Shown: positions 1 through 11,886, counted from the stretch's first letter. The stretch is DNA of 64,000 nucleotides from Scleroderma bovista (GCA_037178675.1 JAYMGJ010000440.1:62001-126000); one strand, 5' to 3'. Notes: generated from the sequence alone by a model not told the origin. Translations and numbers: made by a program.

Positions 1-254
1 TCTCCACAAGCGTCCAACGCTGTCCTTACCACTATAGGGGCCATCTTCGAAAACGTGGAAGCTGTAGCTCCAACTACTTGTTCTGGAATTGCTTATCTCT
101 TTCGTCAGTGACGCCCTGTTTGGCGCCGTGGGTTTTTCTTCTCTAGTGCCATGCACTCCAAACGGAACCAGTGGCTGGAGCCAATATTGGTGGTACGCCT
201 TCATGAAATTCCACGGTTATCTAATCGATCACTCATTATTGTTCCCCCACACAG

Positions 255-407
255 GATCCCGTGAGACACATAGCGGATTTGAGCGACGTGGCACTCATTT
301 TCTCTTTGGCAGGCCTTGCATCCACCATGCACGGCAACCCTCTCCGATCAGCTCGGCGCCGAGGAAGCATTTACACAATATTGCATAAATGCGCTATTCG
401 TGCATAG
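255..407 (+). CDS. possible 3'-terminal exon of an unidentified gene
   Basis: A 50-codon open frame follows a good acceptor (polypyrimidine run ending CACACAG at 254) and ends with TAG at 405-407. It reads DPVRHIADLSDVALIF and onward and has coding-like composition. No start codon or upstream exon could be fixed, and the rest of the gene may lie left of the window. I do not recognise the family. From 408 to 1227 I see no convincing gene. Confidence 0.25.
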   Translation, partial: DPVRHIADLSDVALIFSLAGLASTMHGNPLRSARRRGSIYTILHKCAIRA

Positions 408-1227
408 CAACAGTACGAGACTAAAATGTTTGGTGAGAAGAAAGGCAGAGTTTACTTTCCGACTTCCAAGTCGGATGGCAGTTGTTACCCTGCCAAGGGC
501 CACGTACTATTTCCTTGATCTCGTCTGATACAAACCTTAGGAGTTTTGTTCACCTCGGTGGCTATTACCACAGCACTAGTAGGTTGGAACAAGTAGAACG
601 TTGGCATGGCAGCTAATAGTGTCGCTCCATGCGAATACGCTGTATAAAGATACTGCTATTATGTCCTGCGAACGTTAAGAATAATACATAACATGATGAA
701 TTGCGCTATCCATACATCGTCGTGCAGACGGGTACACTGCAGTTCTAACAGTAAGCGGCATAAAAAAAAAGAGTAAACTGGATCCTCCGCAGTCCGCAGC
801 TTGAAGTAGTTTTGTTGGGGAGGAAACGGGAACAGAAGGTAATGCCGAGATGGGCGGCATAAGGACCAAGGTACACATGTGAGATTTCGTGAGGGAGATG
901 CAGCGGATAACGGGTATAGTGACGGACACAGGTATCAGGGGAAGAGCTAAGCGAAGCGAGGAAAGGAAAAAACAATGCGCCACGAGCGTGAATGTATGGC
1001 GTAAAGTTTCGGGATAATGGAGAAGGTATAGCTTAGAGGAAAGACGGGCTCAGAAAAACGTGGGCCAAGTCAGGTCCCAAACCAGTTTGAGAGAGATGGC
1101 ATCAACGCCCGCTGACTAAAACCCACCAACAACTGAATGTGGGAAGAAAACCTATGCGTACGATTTCCATCAGAAGCCAGAGCGAAAAAAAAGTGATGAT
1201 GCTGAGGGTCGCTGATGCGGGATGGGC

Positions 1228-1708
1228 TTAGTCTTCCTCAGGCACTTCGAAGATGCTGGACAAAGAGGGGCTGCGGCGAGGCGTGCGTGTGCTGGCACTG
1301 CTGCGCCTGCGATGATGGAGAGAAGCGAGTTTTGGCAATACGCTGGTGGAAGAGGGGCTGGGGGGTAACCCGGTTCCGACAGATTTGGAATCATCCGAAT
1401 GAGGCGCGGAAAACAACGGGGAGGGAGAGGAGCTGTAGATGATATATGGTTCTTCTTGCTCCGCCCGCGGTTGAGCGGTGTAAGGGATGCCATAGGCATA
1501 GCTCGCGTCCTGCACGGGCTGAGGGGATGCAGGCCAGGAGCGGCCGAGTGAGGACTGCTGGATGGTGAGATCATGCTGATGTCAAGATGCGATAAGGACA
1601 TACGAAGTCGGATTGCTGCGAATTTGTCTGTCTGACCCATTCTGCGACACGGCGTGCCCATTCCCTTTGCTTCAGGAACTCGATACGCTCTCGACGCTGC
1701 GACTCCAT
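1228..1708 (-). CDS. small hypothetical protein, two exons, 144 aa
   Basis: Exon 1 (1708-1604) begins MESQRRERIEF and is rich in Arg/Glu, probably a short charged helix. A 46 nt intron (1603-1558, donor GTATGT, acceptor CCAG) joins in phase 0 to exon 2 (1557-1228). Exon 2 is rich in Ser and Pro and ends SIFEVPEED. Removing the intron gives one open frame, which is the main support. The chosen start is the ATG just before the charged helix; an in-frame ATG lies upstream near 1825. No domain is recognised. The SRPBCC gene lies 280 bp upstream on the same strand. Expression is not shown. Confidence 0.55.
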
Positions 1709-1988
1709 GACGTGCTTTTGTGTGTCGCGTGAGTGGTAGAGGGGTGAGTATGAGTGGTGAGGAGTGGGGAAGCGAAAGTTGCTGATGTGGTTGGGGTATG
1801 GGGATGAGTTATCGCACGCCAGCATGGTGGAGAGAGTGGAATATCTCGCAGATGTTTTTCATGATGGCATTTATAAGTCAGGGCCAAGTCGGAGCAGTTC
1901 TAGATCCTGGTGGTGGCGATGCACCAAGGAACTGTCTAACATTAGTCATCGCGTCACATGACACAGCCCTCCATTTCACATGTCATTG

Positions 1989-2661
1989 TCAAACCCTGTC
2001 CTCTGATCTCGTCTTCAGTCCCTCGGCCATCGCAATGAACCCTTTTCTGAGCCCGTCGCCCACTAATCCCATGACCACGTATGCAAGCACCCCGTCGAAG
2101 ACCTCCATGGTCTCATAACGCGTCTTCTTGCGCCCATCCTCCTCTACTTCCACCAATGCCTGCCACCTTTCTGCACGCAGCATCCATGTCGGGTAATCAG
2201 CGGTCACCCACGCACAGCGGTAGTTCTGGGTGTCTATGGCAGTGATGATCTCGTGCGATGAGCCTGCCGGTAAGAACTTTGGGGGATCGAACGATGGCGG
2301 AATATGAACCGGATGGATGAGTAAGTGCGCACCGGCACGCGGCGTTTGTTGGTCTGCCGGTAGTGGTCGTTTTGATGCATCGGTTAGATACTGGTTACGC
2401 CTATTCTCATTCAACAAACTAGGAGAAACTAGAGCGGAGAGGACCTACACGAACGGATTCCTGCATAGAAAGACCACAGATAAGCTGAAGTTTGCACGCC
2501 AAGAGTCAAACATACCATTCATGGTATGCCTTCCAGTCCATCAAGACGTCCCATACGACATCCCTTGGTGCGTCAATCACAATAGAGGCAGAAATACTAA
2601 ACACGCCATCCTTAATCAACGGGGGAATGCCTGTGCTGGTCGCCGTGCTATCAAAAGCCAT
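1989..2661 (-). CDS. SRPBCC (START-like/polyketide-cyclase fold) domain protein, three exons
   Basis: Exon 1 (2661-2516) begins MAFDSTATSTGIPP and carries the first SRPBCC strand and helix (FSISASIVIDAPRDVVWDVL), ending at the Trp of a HEW-NPF turn. A 55 nt intron (2515-2461, GTATGT..GCAG) leads to a 12 nt micro-exon (2460-2449) encoding NPFV. A 48 nt intron (2448-2401) follows, then exon 3 (2400-1989). Phases agree throughout and the product is about 190 aa, normal for single-domain SRPBCC proteins. Such folds form a hydrophobic ligand cavity; neither ligand nor reaction can be read here. It lies 270 bp downstream of the P450 on the same strand, so a shared small-molecule role is possible but unproven. 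Confidence 0.75.
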
Positions 2662-2931
2662 GGTTGTAGGTGCAACACAAACAGGAACTAGCTTATGTCA
2701 GCATAAATTATCATACACCAACCCGACACAAACATATTTAAGCAAACACCTCGCCGTACTTCCACAGCCCAGGAAAGAAGGGATTCGAGTAGCGTTAGGT
2801 TACATAATTGTGTAGCTATCAAGGTACCTCTACATATCACTCACCAGCAACGTCACGCTAGTGGGACCTACTAATTACAAGCATACCGTTAAGCAAGTGG
2901 CGTATGATGAGCCTCCAGGTATAAAATTCAT

Positions 2932-5043
2932 TCAGCATTGGATATCCTGTTGAATGAGTTCCAGGGCCTTTGCAGATCGAGGTAGGATCGAGCATTTGAA
3001 AGGTTGCGGGTGGCTATAAAAATATGCACGTCAGTTCCCTCAACCGAAAGAATGTCGACAGCAAGGTTCATACCTGACTCCTATGGATGAGGCATCAACT
3101 TGTGGCGTGATCTCGACATTATTCACAGCTTTCGTGATGTTAAAAACGGCCAACGTATTCGCAGTCAGCAGCCACACTAATGCGTCAGCAAGTTGTACAC
3201 CTGTCATCCAAAGTGGTATTCAAACTAGTATCGTGGCCCAAGATGCACCAACCTGGACAGATACTGAACAGAAATGAGTATGATACGTGGTATCGACTTC
3301 ACATGTGACTGACCGTCGACCAAAGCCAAAGGAGATGGTGTGGGGATCCTGTTCGGGTTGCTTCCCATCGTGCACGAGGAAGCGTTCTGGGCGAAACTCT
3401 GTTGGCTCGGTGTACAAATGGGGATCATTGAGCATTGCCCTATTGCAGAGAAGTAAACAGTGTGATATTCAGTTGGCGGAGGAAGTGATACCATATGTTC
3501 GTTATGATTAAACTCCCCTTAGGGATGTAATAGCCATCGTGGATGTCATCGTCAGAGGTACGGTGTGCAACACCTGTTTTGGTGTAAGAGACATCCTCAA
3601 TAACATACAGAACTTACCTAGACGGGAGACAGCATGCCAACGATGGATTTCCTTCAGGAGAGCTTCCATATAAGGGAGGGATTGACGGTCTGAAAGTGTT
3701 GGAAGACGTTCAGGCCCAATGATAGCATCGAGTTCGGCCTGAGCTTTCTTTTGCACCTCTGGGAAAAGGATCATAGCCAAAAACATGGAGTGCATAGCAG
3801 CAACAGACTGACAGAATAGCGATTAGCATCAGCAGACTACTGCCGTGATGCACTTACAGTGTCTGCACCACCTGCAAACCAGTGGTAAACAGGCTAATCT
3901 AGAAACACTGGAGTGATTGCTTACCGCCAAAGAAAGAAGACGCAGACCACTTGATAGAAATCACTTCCTCCTCACTCAGGTTCGACATGCAACCTTCTAA
4001 TAAAACTGAAGTGTAGGACTTCGGCGCCATACCAGCTTCCTAAGACAAAATAAGTATTGAATAATGACCATACTTCGGAATAAGATACCATCTGGCTCTT
4101 GACGAAGTTGTATGGCACATCGGTCACTTGGTCCATAACTGCCTTCCATTCACGCGCCTGCCTCTGGAATCCGGCACCAGGGACCCACTCCGGGACATGC
4201 TTGACTACAAGGGGAATTACTTCAGTACATAACATTCCATGGATGTACGTACGTATTGGGATGGAATCGACTAGGAAGGCTCCAGGAGCGGCAGCCTTTG
4301 AAAAAATACGCACGGCTTCACCTACAAGATTAATGAGGGAGTCATTCTCTTGATTGACTTGGTAGCCATATGCAATTCGCAAAACTATGGCACCAACAGT
4401 CCTGCACCCGCTACGGTTAGCGGGTCTCGATCAGTTACAGGGAATGCTCACGCACAATCGGAGGTGATCAACCAGTCGTTCAGGATCAACAAGTACACGC
4501 TTCAGGAACTTGTGGATTTCCACCGACTCAACATCACTGAATTCCTCTACGGCTGCGCGGGTTCCAATTATGCGATGGAAACGTTTGCGGGTTTCGCGGA
4601 AAGTATCGCCATATGAAAGGAGAGGCAAACTATGTCTACAGCCCAGAAGGTCGCCGAGAAACGGAAGAACAGGTCTGTCAGAATACTTGACACCCTTCTT
4701 GTCGAGCATCTCGACAGCGACCTTGTTAGAATTGAGAATGATGATGTGCTGGCCGAAGATCTGGACATGAATGATGTCCCCTGCGAGATGCTATGTATTA
4801 GCCTCTCTCTGCAGAGACTTCAGGCACAGTGCCAAGGAGTACCGTACCGAACTTTTTACCCCACTCAGCATAGGTAAGCCATGGACTTTCTTTGGGTAAA
4901 TCGAACAGGTTTCCGAGGATAGGATGTGGAGTGGGACCCGGGGGAAGGGGAGCTGGGTTTCGCTTGAAGACGGTGCGCTGGACGAGATATAAAGCAATGC
5001 TAGTAAGAGACACCGCCAGCAGCCATGTCATAGAGGTGGTCAT
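2932..5043 (-). CDS. cytochrome P450 monooxygenase (microsomal, fungal class II type)
   Basis: The start (5043) opens with a hydrophobic membrane anchor ([20 protein letters not shown]) and a Pro-rich hinge ([13 protein letters not shown]). The I-helix oxygen-binding motif AGGADT is near 3870, the K-helix ExxR as EIHR near 3650, the PERF-type motif as FRPERF near 3375, and the heme loop as FGFGRRICPG. The heme Cys sits on an 11 nt micro-exon (3263-3253) between introns 3252-3201 and one ending at 3264. The last exons are 3200-3074 and 3013-2932, giving the tail [13 protein letters not shown]. At least seven short introns are needed and no break was seen. It should be an ER-bound, NADPH-P450-reductase-dependent oxygenase. 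Fungal P450s of this look are often annotated as O-methylsterigmatocystin oxidoreductase-like, but the substrate is unknown. Confidence 0.9.
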
Positions 5044-7320
5044 GACACACGAGTCAAGCAGGTCGACATGGAAGAGAAAAGACGCTGGGCCATTGTACTA
5101 CGTACTACATATGTAGCTGTCTGCGGGCACTCTTCGGGCCCGCACCGCACCGCACCATTGCTATTGGCACACGTTTATCGCTCCCTTGTATATAGGGTGT
5201 GACATAGTTCAGCTTTGGAAGATCTCACAACTGTTGTCAAAAGGCACAAGCAGTCCTTGTCAAGACGAAGAGGAAACGCAGTCAGCCTGGACGCTTTCGC
5301 GGAAGCTCTCTCGTCGAGGATACTCCGTCACAGTACTAGTCAACAGGTGTTTCACTTAAAGACATGCCTGTTGTTCTCGACGGTCGATGGATTGAACAGG
5401 TCCGTGGCACTTTAAATTATTTGACGATAGCTTTCCGTTGCATGACGGGCCCTCTCCAGTGCTTCGTAGATCGAAAATAGTTGCGTAGCTAGATCAAGTT
5501 AGTTCCCCACACTTCATTCGTGGTTTTCCAAAAAGCGATATGGACTCACCGCGAGGAAAGAAAGCACGAGTCGTCAGTAGTGTCACCAGCACCAGCTTGC
5601 ATAGACTAGGCTATTGAGTAGGATGCCCGACTCAAGTGCTGGCGCTGTCTGTCGAGCTCTTCTTGGATGGTACGCTCCGCTTCCTGCTGTTCTCACTCCC
5701 TTTGAGTCTGCTTGTCGGCGATCCCACTCTACTTTATCTCTCCCATTGGTAGTGATCCAGATAGCATGGCTATTTCTTGTTCTTCGGAGAGACCACACAT
5801 CGACAAGGAGTTGCCACTGAGGTGTGTGTCCATTCGAGGAAAAATCCGGCTGCGCCGTTTCGTGCAGGACAATTCATTGAAAAGATTGACGGAAAAGGCT
5901 GCCCCACAGAAGAACGAAGTGAAGAAAAGGATTTAGCGCTGTTCTGCGGGTGAACTTTCTACGGGAGCGGACAATGGAAATTCCAGTGGCAATTGTGTCT
6001 CACTTTCTGACGGAGAAGACACATACATACATAACACAGTACTGCTCTGTGTGTATGTGCCTTCTCCGTCCGAAAGACAAATTCCCAGGCTGATCGGCGC
6101 GAATGTGCTAGCTGGAGTCCTATAGTAACAGGCTCAAGTACCATAAATTGAGACGACGATACTTGGGAAGGGATGATCAGTGCGCGCGTGCACAGTCGGA
6201 CTTATGCTCAACAAACTAGCGGTGTTCACTCTTCTCTGAGTCCTTTCTAACGATGGTTAGACCAGTTGTAGCTCGTAGGTCATTGTCGAGAGCATTTTGA
6301 ATCTGGTGATCGATTAGTACTTGATGCAACAAACCCACTTACAAAACTCTTACTTGGCGAATGTAACGCTCGCAGTCGTCCAAATATTCAAACATTTTTG
6401 TATCATCGTCATACAACTTGTTCAATTGTGCTTCACTCAGTAAATAATATTTCTTCTTAGATTTGCCTGGGATGCTTTGTGCTGTAAAGGTACATTGGTC
6501 AGTGACAATAGTTACACGGAGAAGTATGAACTTGCCTCCACGGTGCCTAAACACTCTCCCTCTCCAGACCGTCTTCAAAATTTGGCTGAGCTGCATGGTT
6601 GTGACGTCCGGCGTCAAGGAGATGAAAAAAGGAGGAATGGGAGATTGGCCAACAGAGGAGGTCGTGGCGGTGTACCACTTAGATAGACTCCGGAAGGGGA
6701 AGTGCCGACTGCGTCGGCAGTAAGGTAAATTTATTTTACAAGGTCACTGCGACTGGAAAATATGACCTTTTTTTCGTCATCCGCGAATGTCATGTCCAGA
6801 ACAAAGCCGTCGGAGACGGCAGGCACCTTGTCTACGAGTATACCATAGCATCTCTAAAGACCCATAATACAAGAAAAATAGAGTATGTAGTTATAGTTAC
6901 AGAGAATAGCTTTTCTTTGTATGCCTTGCCGAACTGTCCAACATCATCTGTCGCGCGCGTGCGGGCCGCGAGTTCGCAGAGCCATTCGGAGATGTACATG
7001 TTATTCTTGTTAGAGATTTCCATCAGTTTCCGCCAGTAGCCTCCAAAGTGTCGGCCTCGTTGTATTGGCCATGTAACTTGGACAAGGATAATGACCAAGA
7101 AAACTTGGGGCGTCGAATCTACGAACAATTCGATATTGTTGATTGTCTCAAAATGGAGGATCGTGTGACTAGGGAAGTTCTTCTGAATCACGCGAGGAAC
7201 GGGGGTTCAACAAAGAAGGCCAGTTATCGAACCTTCGAGGCTCGTGCTCACGGACGTAAACTGCCCTGCCACGAACTTTTCCTACGCGCCTTGGAAAGAT
7301 GTAGCGTTAGTGATCCTTCG
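5044..7320. other. stretch without a supportable gene; scattered coding-like remnants
   Basis: Several short minus-strand pieces have coding-like composition: a Gln/Glu-rich helix near 5620-5700 (EQQEAERTIQEEL), one at 6339-6617 (SKKKYYLLSEAQLNKLY), and one at 6832-7191 (GYWRKLMEISNKNNMYISEW). No continuous gene with consistent introns could be assembled and no family is recognised. They may be decayed genes or exons I failed to join. Confidence 0.3.
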
Positions 7321-8295
7321 TCATGCGGTGCGCGCATGAAGTCCGAGACCAGGCCTACAAGGGGGGTTAGTAACGCAAGGCACGACACAGGATATGCCAC
7401 CTATTAGTATCCGACCGGCCCAGTTGCAGATACTCAGGATGGATACCTGGGTGGTTTGCCATGCGGAGGCTTCTGTTTCATCATAGGTTGGGCTTGCAAC
7501 GCCGAATACCACCTGGGAAGGAGGTGCGTGCAATGGTCGAGAAAAAGAAGTCCGAAACCAGAGATGATCTAGCCAGTTGTTGTTGCATGCTGTGGAAACA
7601 CGTCGTGAGAGATCATTATTACTGATTGCACTCCTCCCACAGAACGGTCATCACCAGTGCTCACCAATACGGTGCTCTTCGGAAGTGGAAAGAAGGAACA
7701 TACCATTGATAGGGGAAAGCTCTTGCTGCTGGATTGACGACGGAAGACAGTTCACCGATGTTGCCAAAGCCAGTGAATGATAAACACAAAACAACCATAG
7801 TGAGGAGAGAGTTGCACCGGCGGCGACGCTATCATTAAACATGCGTTTTATCCCTGCGTATCCCGAAAGACAACATATGAAAGCCCCATGTGTGGTACCC
7901 GAGGGCCGTGCACATCTACAATGTAGCCCACTATAGGGCCAGCAATGTATGTGCCGGCTACGTATGTTATGTAACATATGTTAACTTTGGGCTGGAGAGC
8001 GACTACACACCATTACCCGCGAGCCCAACGCATTGGGTTGGGTATGCATCAAGTGAAGCTTAGCTCCCAGCTGCGGTGCATATCCTAGGCACCAACTTGG
8101 CTCAGAATACATGCCAGAATTCCATCGTAAGCGTGAACCCACCAGAATAAATTTGTATTATCGAGTGTTAAGGATAAAAATGGACTGATGACATTTGAAT
8201 TGCACAGACATAGTTCGTGCCAGAACAGAGCGCAATGAGAACAGAACCCCGCAGAGTAGCAAGGTGAGATGTGCTGAGAAAGTCTACGTTTTTGT
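7321..8295 (-). pseudogene. decayed MFS transporter of the NFD4/Mch1 (nodulin-like) type
   Basis: Reading leftwards, family-typical blocks occur in order but in different frames. They are LRGSVLIALCSGTNYV (near 8270-8210), GYAPQLGAKLHL (near 8070), GPIVGYIVDVHGPRVPHMG (near 7935-7880), FICCLSGYAGIKRMF (near 7870), FTGFGNIGELSSVV followed by ARAFP (near 7770-7715), and QVSILSICNWAGRILIG (near 7450). An intron could explain the first junction, but the switches near 7885 and 7790 leave no room for one and need indels. The family normally has about 500-600 residues and 12 membrane segments, so much of the second half is missing. I infer an inactive relic; the frameshifts could in principle be assembly errors. 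Confidence 0.65.
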
Positions 8296-8613
8296 GTTCG
8301 AGGTCATTATGGGCTGGAATGGCGTCATCTGGCACTTCATTCAAGACAATCTGTAAAACACGAAGACTCACATATCCAATGAGTGTTGTATTGTCACTTT
8401 TTGTTTTCATTGCGGGGTTCATACAATTACAGGGTACTATGAATGTCAGAAAATCTGCATTCTGCTAGAAGTTCCCAGCGCTGCCTCCATAGATTCAGTG
8501 ACCTGTGCTTCACTCTCCAGTATCGGTGTGCCAAAACAAGTGCTTCCTCAGCATCGGAAGAGGAAGAGCCACTCGTGATGTGCGATCGCTGCGAGATTGG
8601 GTGCACTCGGCAG

Positions 8614-8672
8614 TGAGATGCGGCGGAACGGAAGGCGCGGAACTGGAAGGAGGCCTACAGGAGCCGACTCGG
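8614..8672 (+). repeat. short dispersed repeat, copy 1 (inverted relative to 26748-26808)
   Basis: About 55 bp containing CGGCGGAACGGAAGGCGCGG recurs on the opposite strand near 26748-26808 with few mismatches, on the far side of the UTP10/TFC4 block. No ORF is associated. It may be a fragment of a small mobile element. Confidence 0.6.
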
Positions 8673-9058
8673 ATGTAGAAGATTTGACAGGATTTGACAT
8701 TGTTGTAAAGCCAGACTACTAACCTCTACTAGCACTTGTAGGGGAAGGTGCGGGTTCGGGTGTTCGAGAGGACAGGGGGAGAGAGACGAGAGACGGAAGA
8801 CGAGAGAGATTCGGAACTTAGACGGTGAACGCTGTAGATATGACGGGAAACTTGTGACTGTTTAGACTGAGGATTCGGACGTGAAATACGGAACTGGGGG
8901 GAATCGGATTGCTGCAGCTCGAGGCTGCTAGCAGGCTTAGGGCCAGTACACGTGACTAGCGACGCGACGCGTCCGGGCGTCGGACAAATAAACTTCAAAC
9001 ACCGACCATGTCCCTCCGGAAGCCCCTCTGTCCTTTCACCCCTATAAGCAAAACCCAG

Positions 9059-9352
9059 TGTGAGGCCCATCTGTCCCGTCCCCTAGACACAAAACCTGTA
9101 GGTGACTTCATACTCATCTACACAACAGCAAGCGACACGCTAACCCTTCATTGAGCCAATTCCATTCGCTGGAGCCCAAGAAAGGGCTACAGCTACAACA
9201 TACCCAGTGAGGCTTATCTGTCCCGTCCCGTAGACGCAAAACTTGTAGGTGGCTTCATACTCGTCTACACAACAGCAAGCGACACGCTAACCCTTCATTG
9301 AGCCCATTCCATTCGCTGGATCCCAAGAAAGGGCTACAGCTACAGCATACAA
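9059..9352. repeat. imperfect tandem duplication, two units of about 147 bp
   Basis: Unit 1 starts near 9061 and unit 2 near 9208. Both carry the marks CTGTCCCGTCCC, AACAGCAAGCGACACGCTAA and AAGAAAGGGCTACAGCTAC with scattered substitutions. No ORF spans them. From 8296 to 9440 I see no other gene. Confidence 0.85.
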
Positions 9353-9444
9353 ACAGAGGTAATGCAGTCTCGTCACGTAGTTTTGCAGATTAGTAGTACT
9401 AGCAATCACCAAAACTGATTATTTATTTCCAGAGAAGTTCATGC

Positions 9445-9953
9445 ATGCCTCAGGCTCGATCCGTTAATCGAGTCTTTTACCAACATGCCGGGTTACGTCC
9501 ACGGTCGAATGATGCGAGAAAACACCTGAAGGAAGTAAGTGACGTAAGTGGGTATCCATCCTACATTACCTATTGTTTTTGTAGCTACAAGACCCGCTTG
9601 CCCTCCTGGACGAAGCTCGGAGGGTAGCTGCGATCGAAACGGGGAGATGGCCCCCAACCCAAGAATGGCGCCGATCGAAGTGGTTTCATCTGAAGCCAAA
9701 CACCATCAAAGCTTCTCTCATGAAAGAACCTTCAAGCGTGTTGACAGCCGAGGCACTGCGGCTGGTCTTCGAGCCAAATAAGGTACGGGACGCTGGTAAT
9801 AGCGCAGCACACGTTTTCAGTCACGGGCAAATGGAGAGCGCTGTTATGGATACCCTGTTTGACAACCCTAAAGTTAAACCTTTAAAATTCTTCTGTGTTG
9901 TACAATCACTGCAATGCCTGGACAATGCATTATCATGTATTTTTAAATTTTAA
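9445..9953 (+). CDS. hypothetical protein, two exons, about 152 aa (5' end uncertain)
   Basis: Exon 1 (9445-9534, MPQARSVNRVFYQHAG) is followed by a 50 nt intron (9535-9584; donor GTAAGT, acceptor TTTTTGTAG). Exon 2 (9585-9953) continues in phase 0 with LQDPLALLDEARRVAAIETG and WFHLKPNTIKAS, then a tail ending CIFKF. The predicted protein is mostly helical and charged, with no membrane segment. A possible acceptor (TTTCCAG at 9427-9433) just upstream means further 5' exons may exist and the ATG at 9445 may be internal. I cannot name the family. From 9954 to 10274 nothing is seen. Confidence 0.55.
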
Positions 9954-10274
9954 TGGAATGGCACAGTGTTGCAGAAACAAGGATGAGGTGTACTTGAGAT
10001 GTCAGTCGGGCCAAAAGAAATACTAGCAAGCGGCATAGGACACATAAACTATAGGCCAGAAGGCAGTGCAAGGGAAAGGCAGGCATCCGTCATACAATTA
10101 ACGCATACTGAAATGACCGTCATTGGTCACAGATCTCGTACCAAGGACAAATCTTAGCGTTGTTGCCACCGACAATCCCAGAAGATGAACTGCCACGACG
10201 TTATGGAGGCAGCGCTGAGGTTTTCTAGAAGAGAATTGACACGCATAGTAGTACCCTGTAACTGTATGAACCCA

Positions 10275-10998
10275 TCATGTCATTGCAACGAAAACAAAGG
10301 CGAAAAGCAGTAACGGACACGAGAACAAAAATACGACAACCACTGAATAGATCAAACGAAGTGCGTATGGGGATTTTGCTAGGCCCCCAGGGAAGAAAAG
10401 TAGAACGTCAATCAGGCCACCAGACATTCTCATTCGCCCCACCCACATCAACACTACTGCCGCAAGCAATCATTGCAGCATACTCACATTTGACAGGATC
10501 CCAGCCTTCGATCCAACTTGGAGGCCGTCCACCAGATTTCCAAGGTGCAAAACGGGCGCAGGCAGCAGCGACACGTGAAGGCGTAACGATGGGTTGCTGC
10601 AAGGGCCAGATGAATCAATCGGCGCCGGCCTGCAGTTAGGAAAACTTACTTTGCACGCAAAGGGATTTCCAGGTGAACGATCACCGACGGGATCATATCC
10701 TTGCTCGCTCTCATTGTCTCCAAAGTCGGAGATGCTCGAGGGATATGCCTCGTCGCGATAGGTCGATGGACTGTTAGACGGGTTGTCAGAATCGTAACGT
10801 GGTACACGTGAAAACCAAGGTACCTGCCCTAAGATGGATCTCATGTGACTTGAACAGAGCTACGAGAGCTTGCTCGGGAACGGTGACGGTTAAGAGAGGC
10901 GGGAAGTAGTGAGTCTCCGCACCGTGCCCATCTCCCACGGGCGAATGAACATCAGGACTCGAAGGATGCGAGAATGCATATGATGGATGAGCCACCAA
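10275..10998 (-). CDS. hypothetical protein with C-terminal membrane segment, multi-exon
   Basis: Three exons join cleanly. A segment through 10650 ends DRSPGNPFACK. A 53 nt intron (10649-10597, GTAAGT..TTGCAG, with CTAAC branch-like site) leads to exon 10596-10488 (QPIVTPSRVAAACARF). A 109 nt intron (10487-10379) leads to exon 10378-10275, ending YSVVVVFLFSCPLLLFAFVF then VAMT, a strong terminal transmembrane helix. Upstream coding-like sequence (FPPLLTVTVPEQALVALF, to about 10998) is in a different frame, so one more junction is unresolved. The architecture suggests a tail-anchored or small membrane protein; the family is not recognised. Confidence 0.45.
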
Positions 10999-11886
10999 AG
11001 TGGACGTGGGGCACGCAGGAATGCTAAACCAGTGTAGTGTATCGGAGTCTCTTCCTCCTGCGGTCAGGAATCCTGCGAGTTATTGTCAGCATTCTTCTCT
11101 TCTTCGGCTGAGTCTTCGCCAATATCTTGCAACCCGTCGCCTTGGTTCATTGGCGCCGATTGTGACAGCAAAGCAGCGAGGCTGAGCGGTGGTGGAATCG
11201 ACGAACCGTACGCGACGGCATAGCAAGTCTTTCCAATTTGTCAAGGGGTGCCTTTGCGATAACGCAGCTCTAGATGACCAAGGTCGGCCTGATAAAAATG
11301 AGAAACAAAGGATTGCGTTTGAATCAATTCCCACATACTTCTGTGTCTGCGAGCACCCAATGCCTTTGGCTTCTTCCTCCCTATCACCCTGGTATCCGTC
11401 CCCAGTGCAGCATCAACACAGTCATTATTGATCAATTGCTTGAAATCGATCCGCACGCGACCATCATCAGGGCCACCAACGTCAGTAGCAGCGGACTCCC
11501 TGTGGACAGGTCAGTTAGGAAGTGATGAGTCCACTTGCGCACGTACTAGCTTCGCGTGATGCGGTGCGAGGGAGAACGATGCTGGTGTCTTTGGAGTACT
11601 TGAAGGGTCGCGGTGTGCCGGTAGCTTTTGCCCCCCCGGCGGAAAACCAGCCCTCTTCCTTACCATCTTCGTATACACTAGACAGTGGGGGGAACGACGA
11701 TTGTGTTGCGAGCTGAGTCCTTCGGCCCGCGAAGAGCAACGCTATGGCGGATATCGCATTTCCAAAAATGGCATTCCAGACATTCAACAAAGTGGAGTCA
11801 GCCACTTCCGCGGACATATAAGAGGCCAAATCCTTCCCTCCTCCACCACCAACGTTCACTGTCTCTCTGGTGCCACTCGCCCCCAC
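10999..11886 (-). other. coding-like minus-strand stretch, possibly 5' exons of the gene at 10275-10998
   Basis: Three open segments look coding: 11886-11515 (begins MGASGTRETVNVGGGGGKDL), about 11505-11240 (VRIDFKQLINNDCVDAALG) and about 11235-11060 (SQSAPMNQGDGLQDIGEDSA). I could not connect them with agreeing phases, and a TGA follows the last one near 11070. They may be an incorrectly read multi-exon gene or a decaying one. Confidence 0.3.

Noticed and set aside
5215..5936. Small plus-strand ORFs between the P450 and the MFS relic
   Set aside because: Short, without motif or consistent introns; minus-strand composition here is more coding-like but still not assemblable.
8729..9070. 113-residue minus-strand ORF
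   Set aside because: Overlaps the start of the tandem repeat and has skewed composition without recognisable features.
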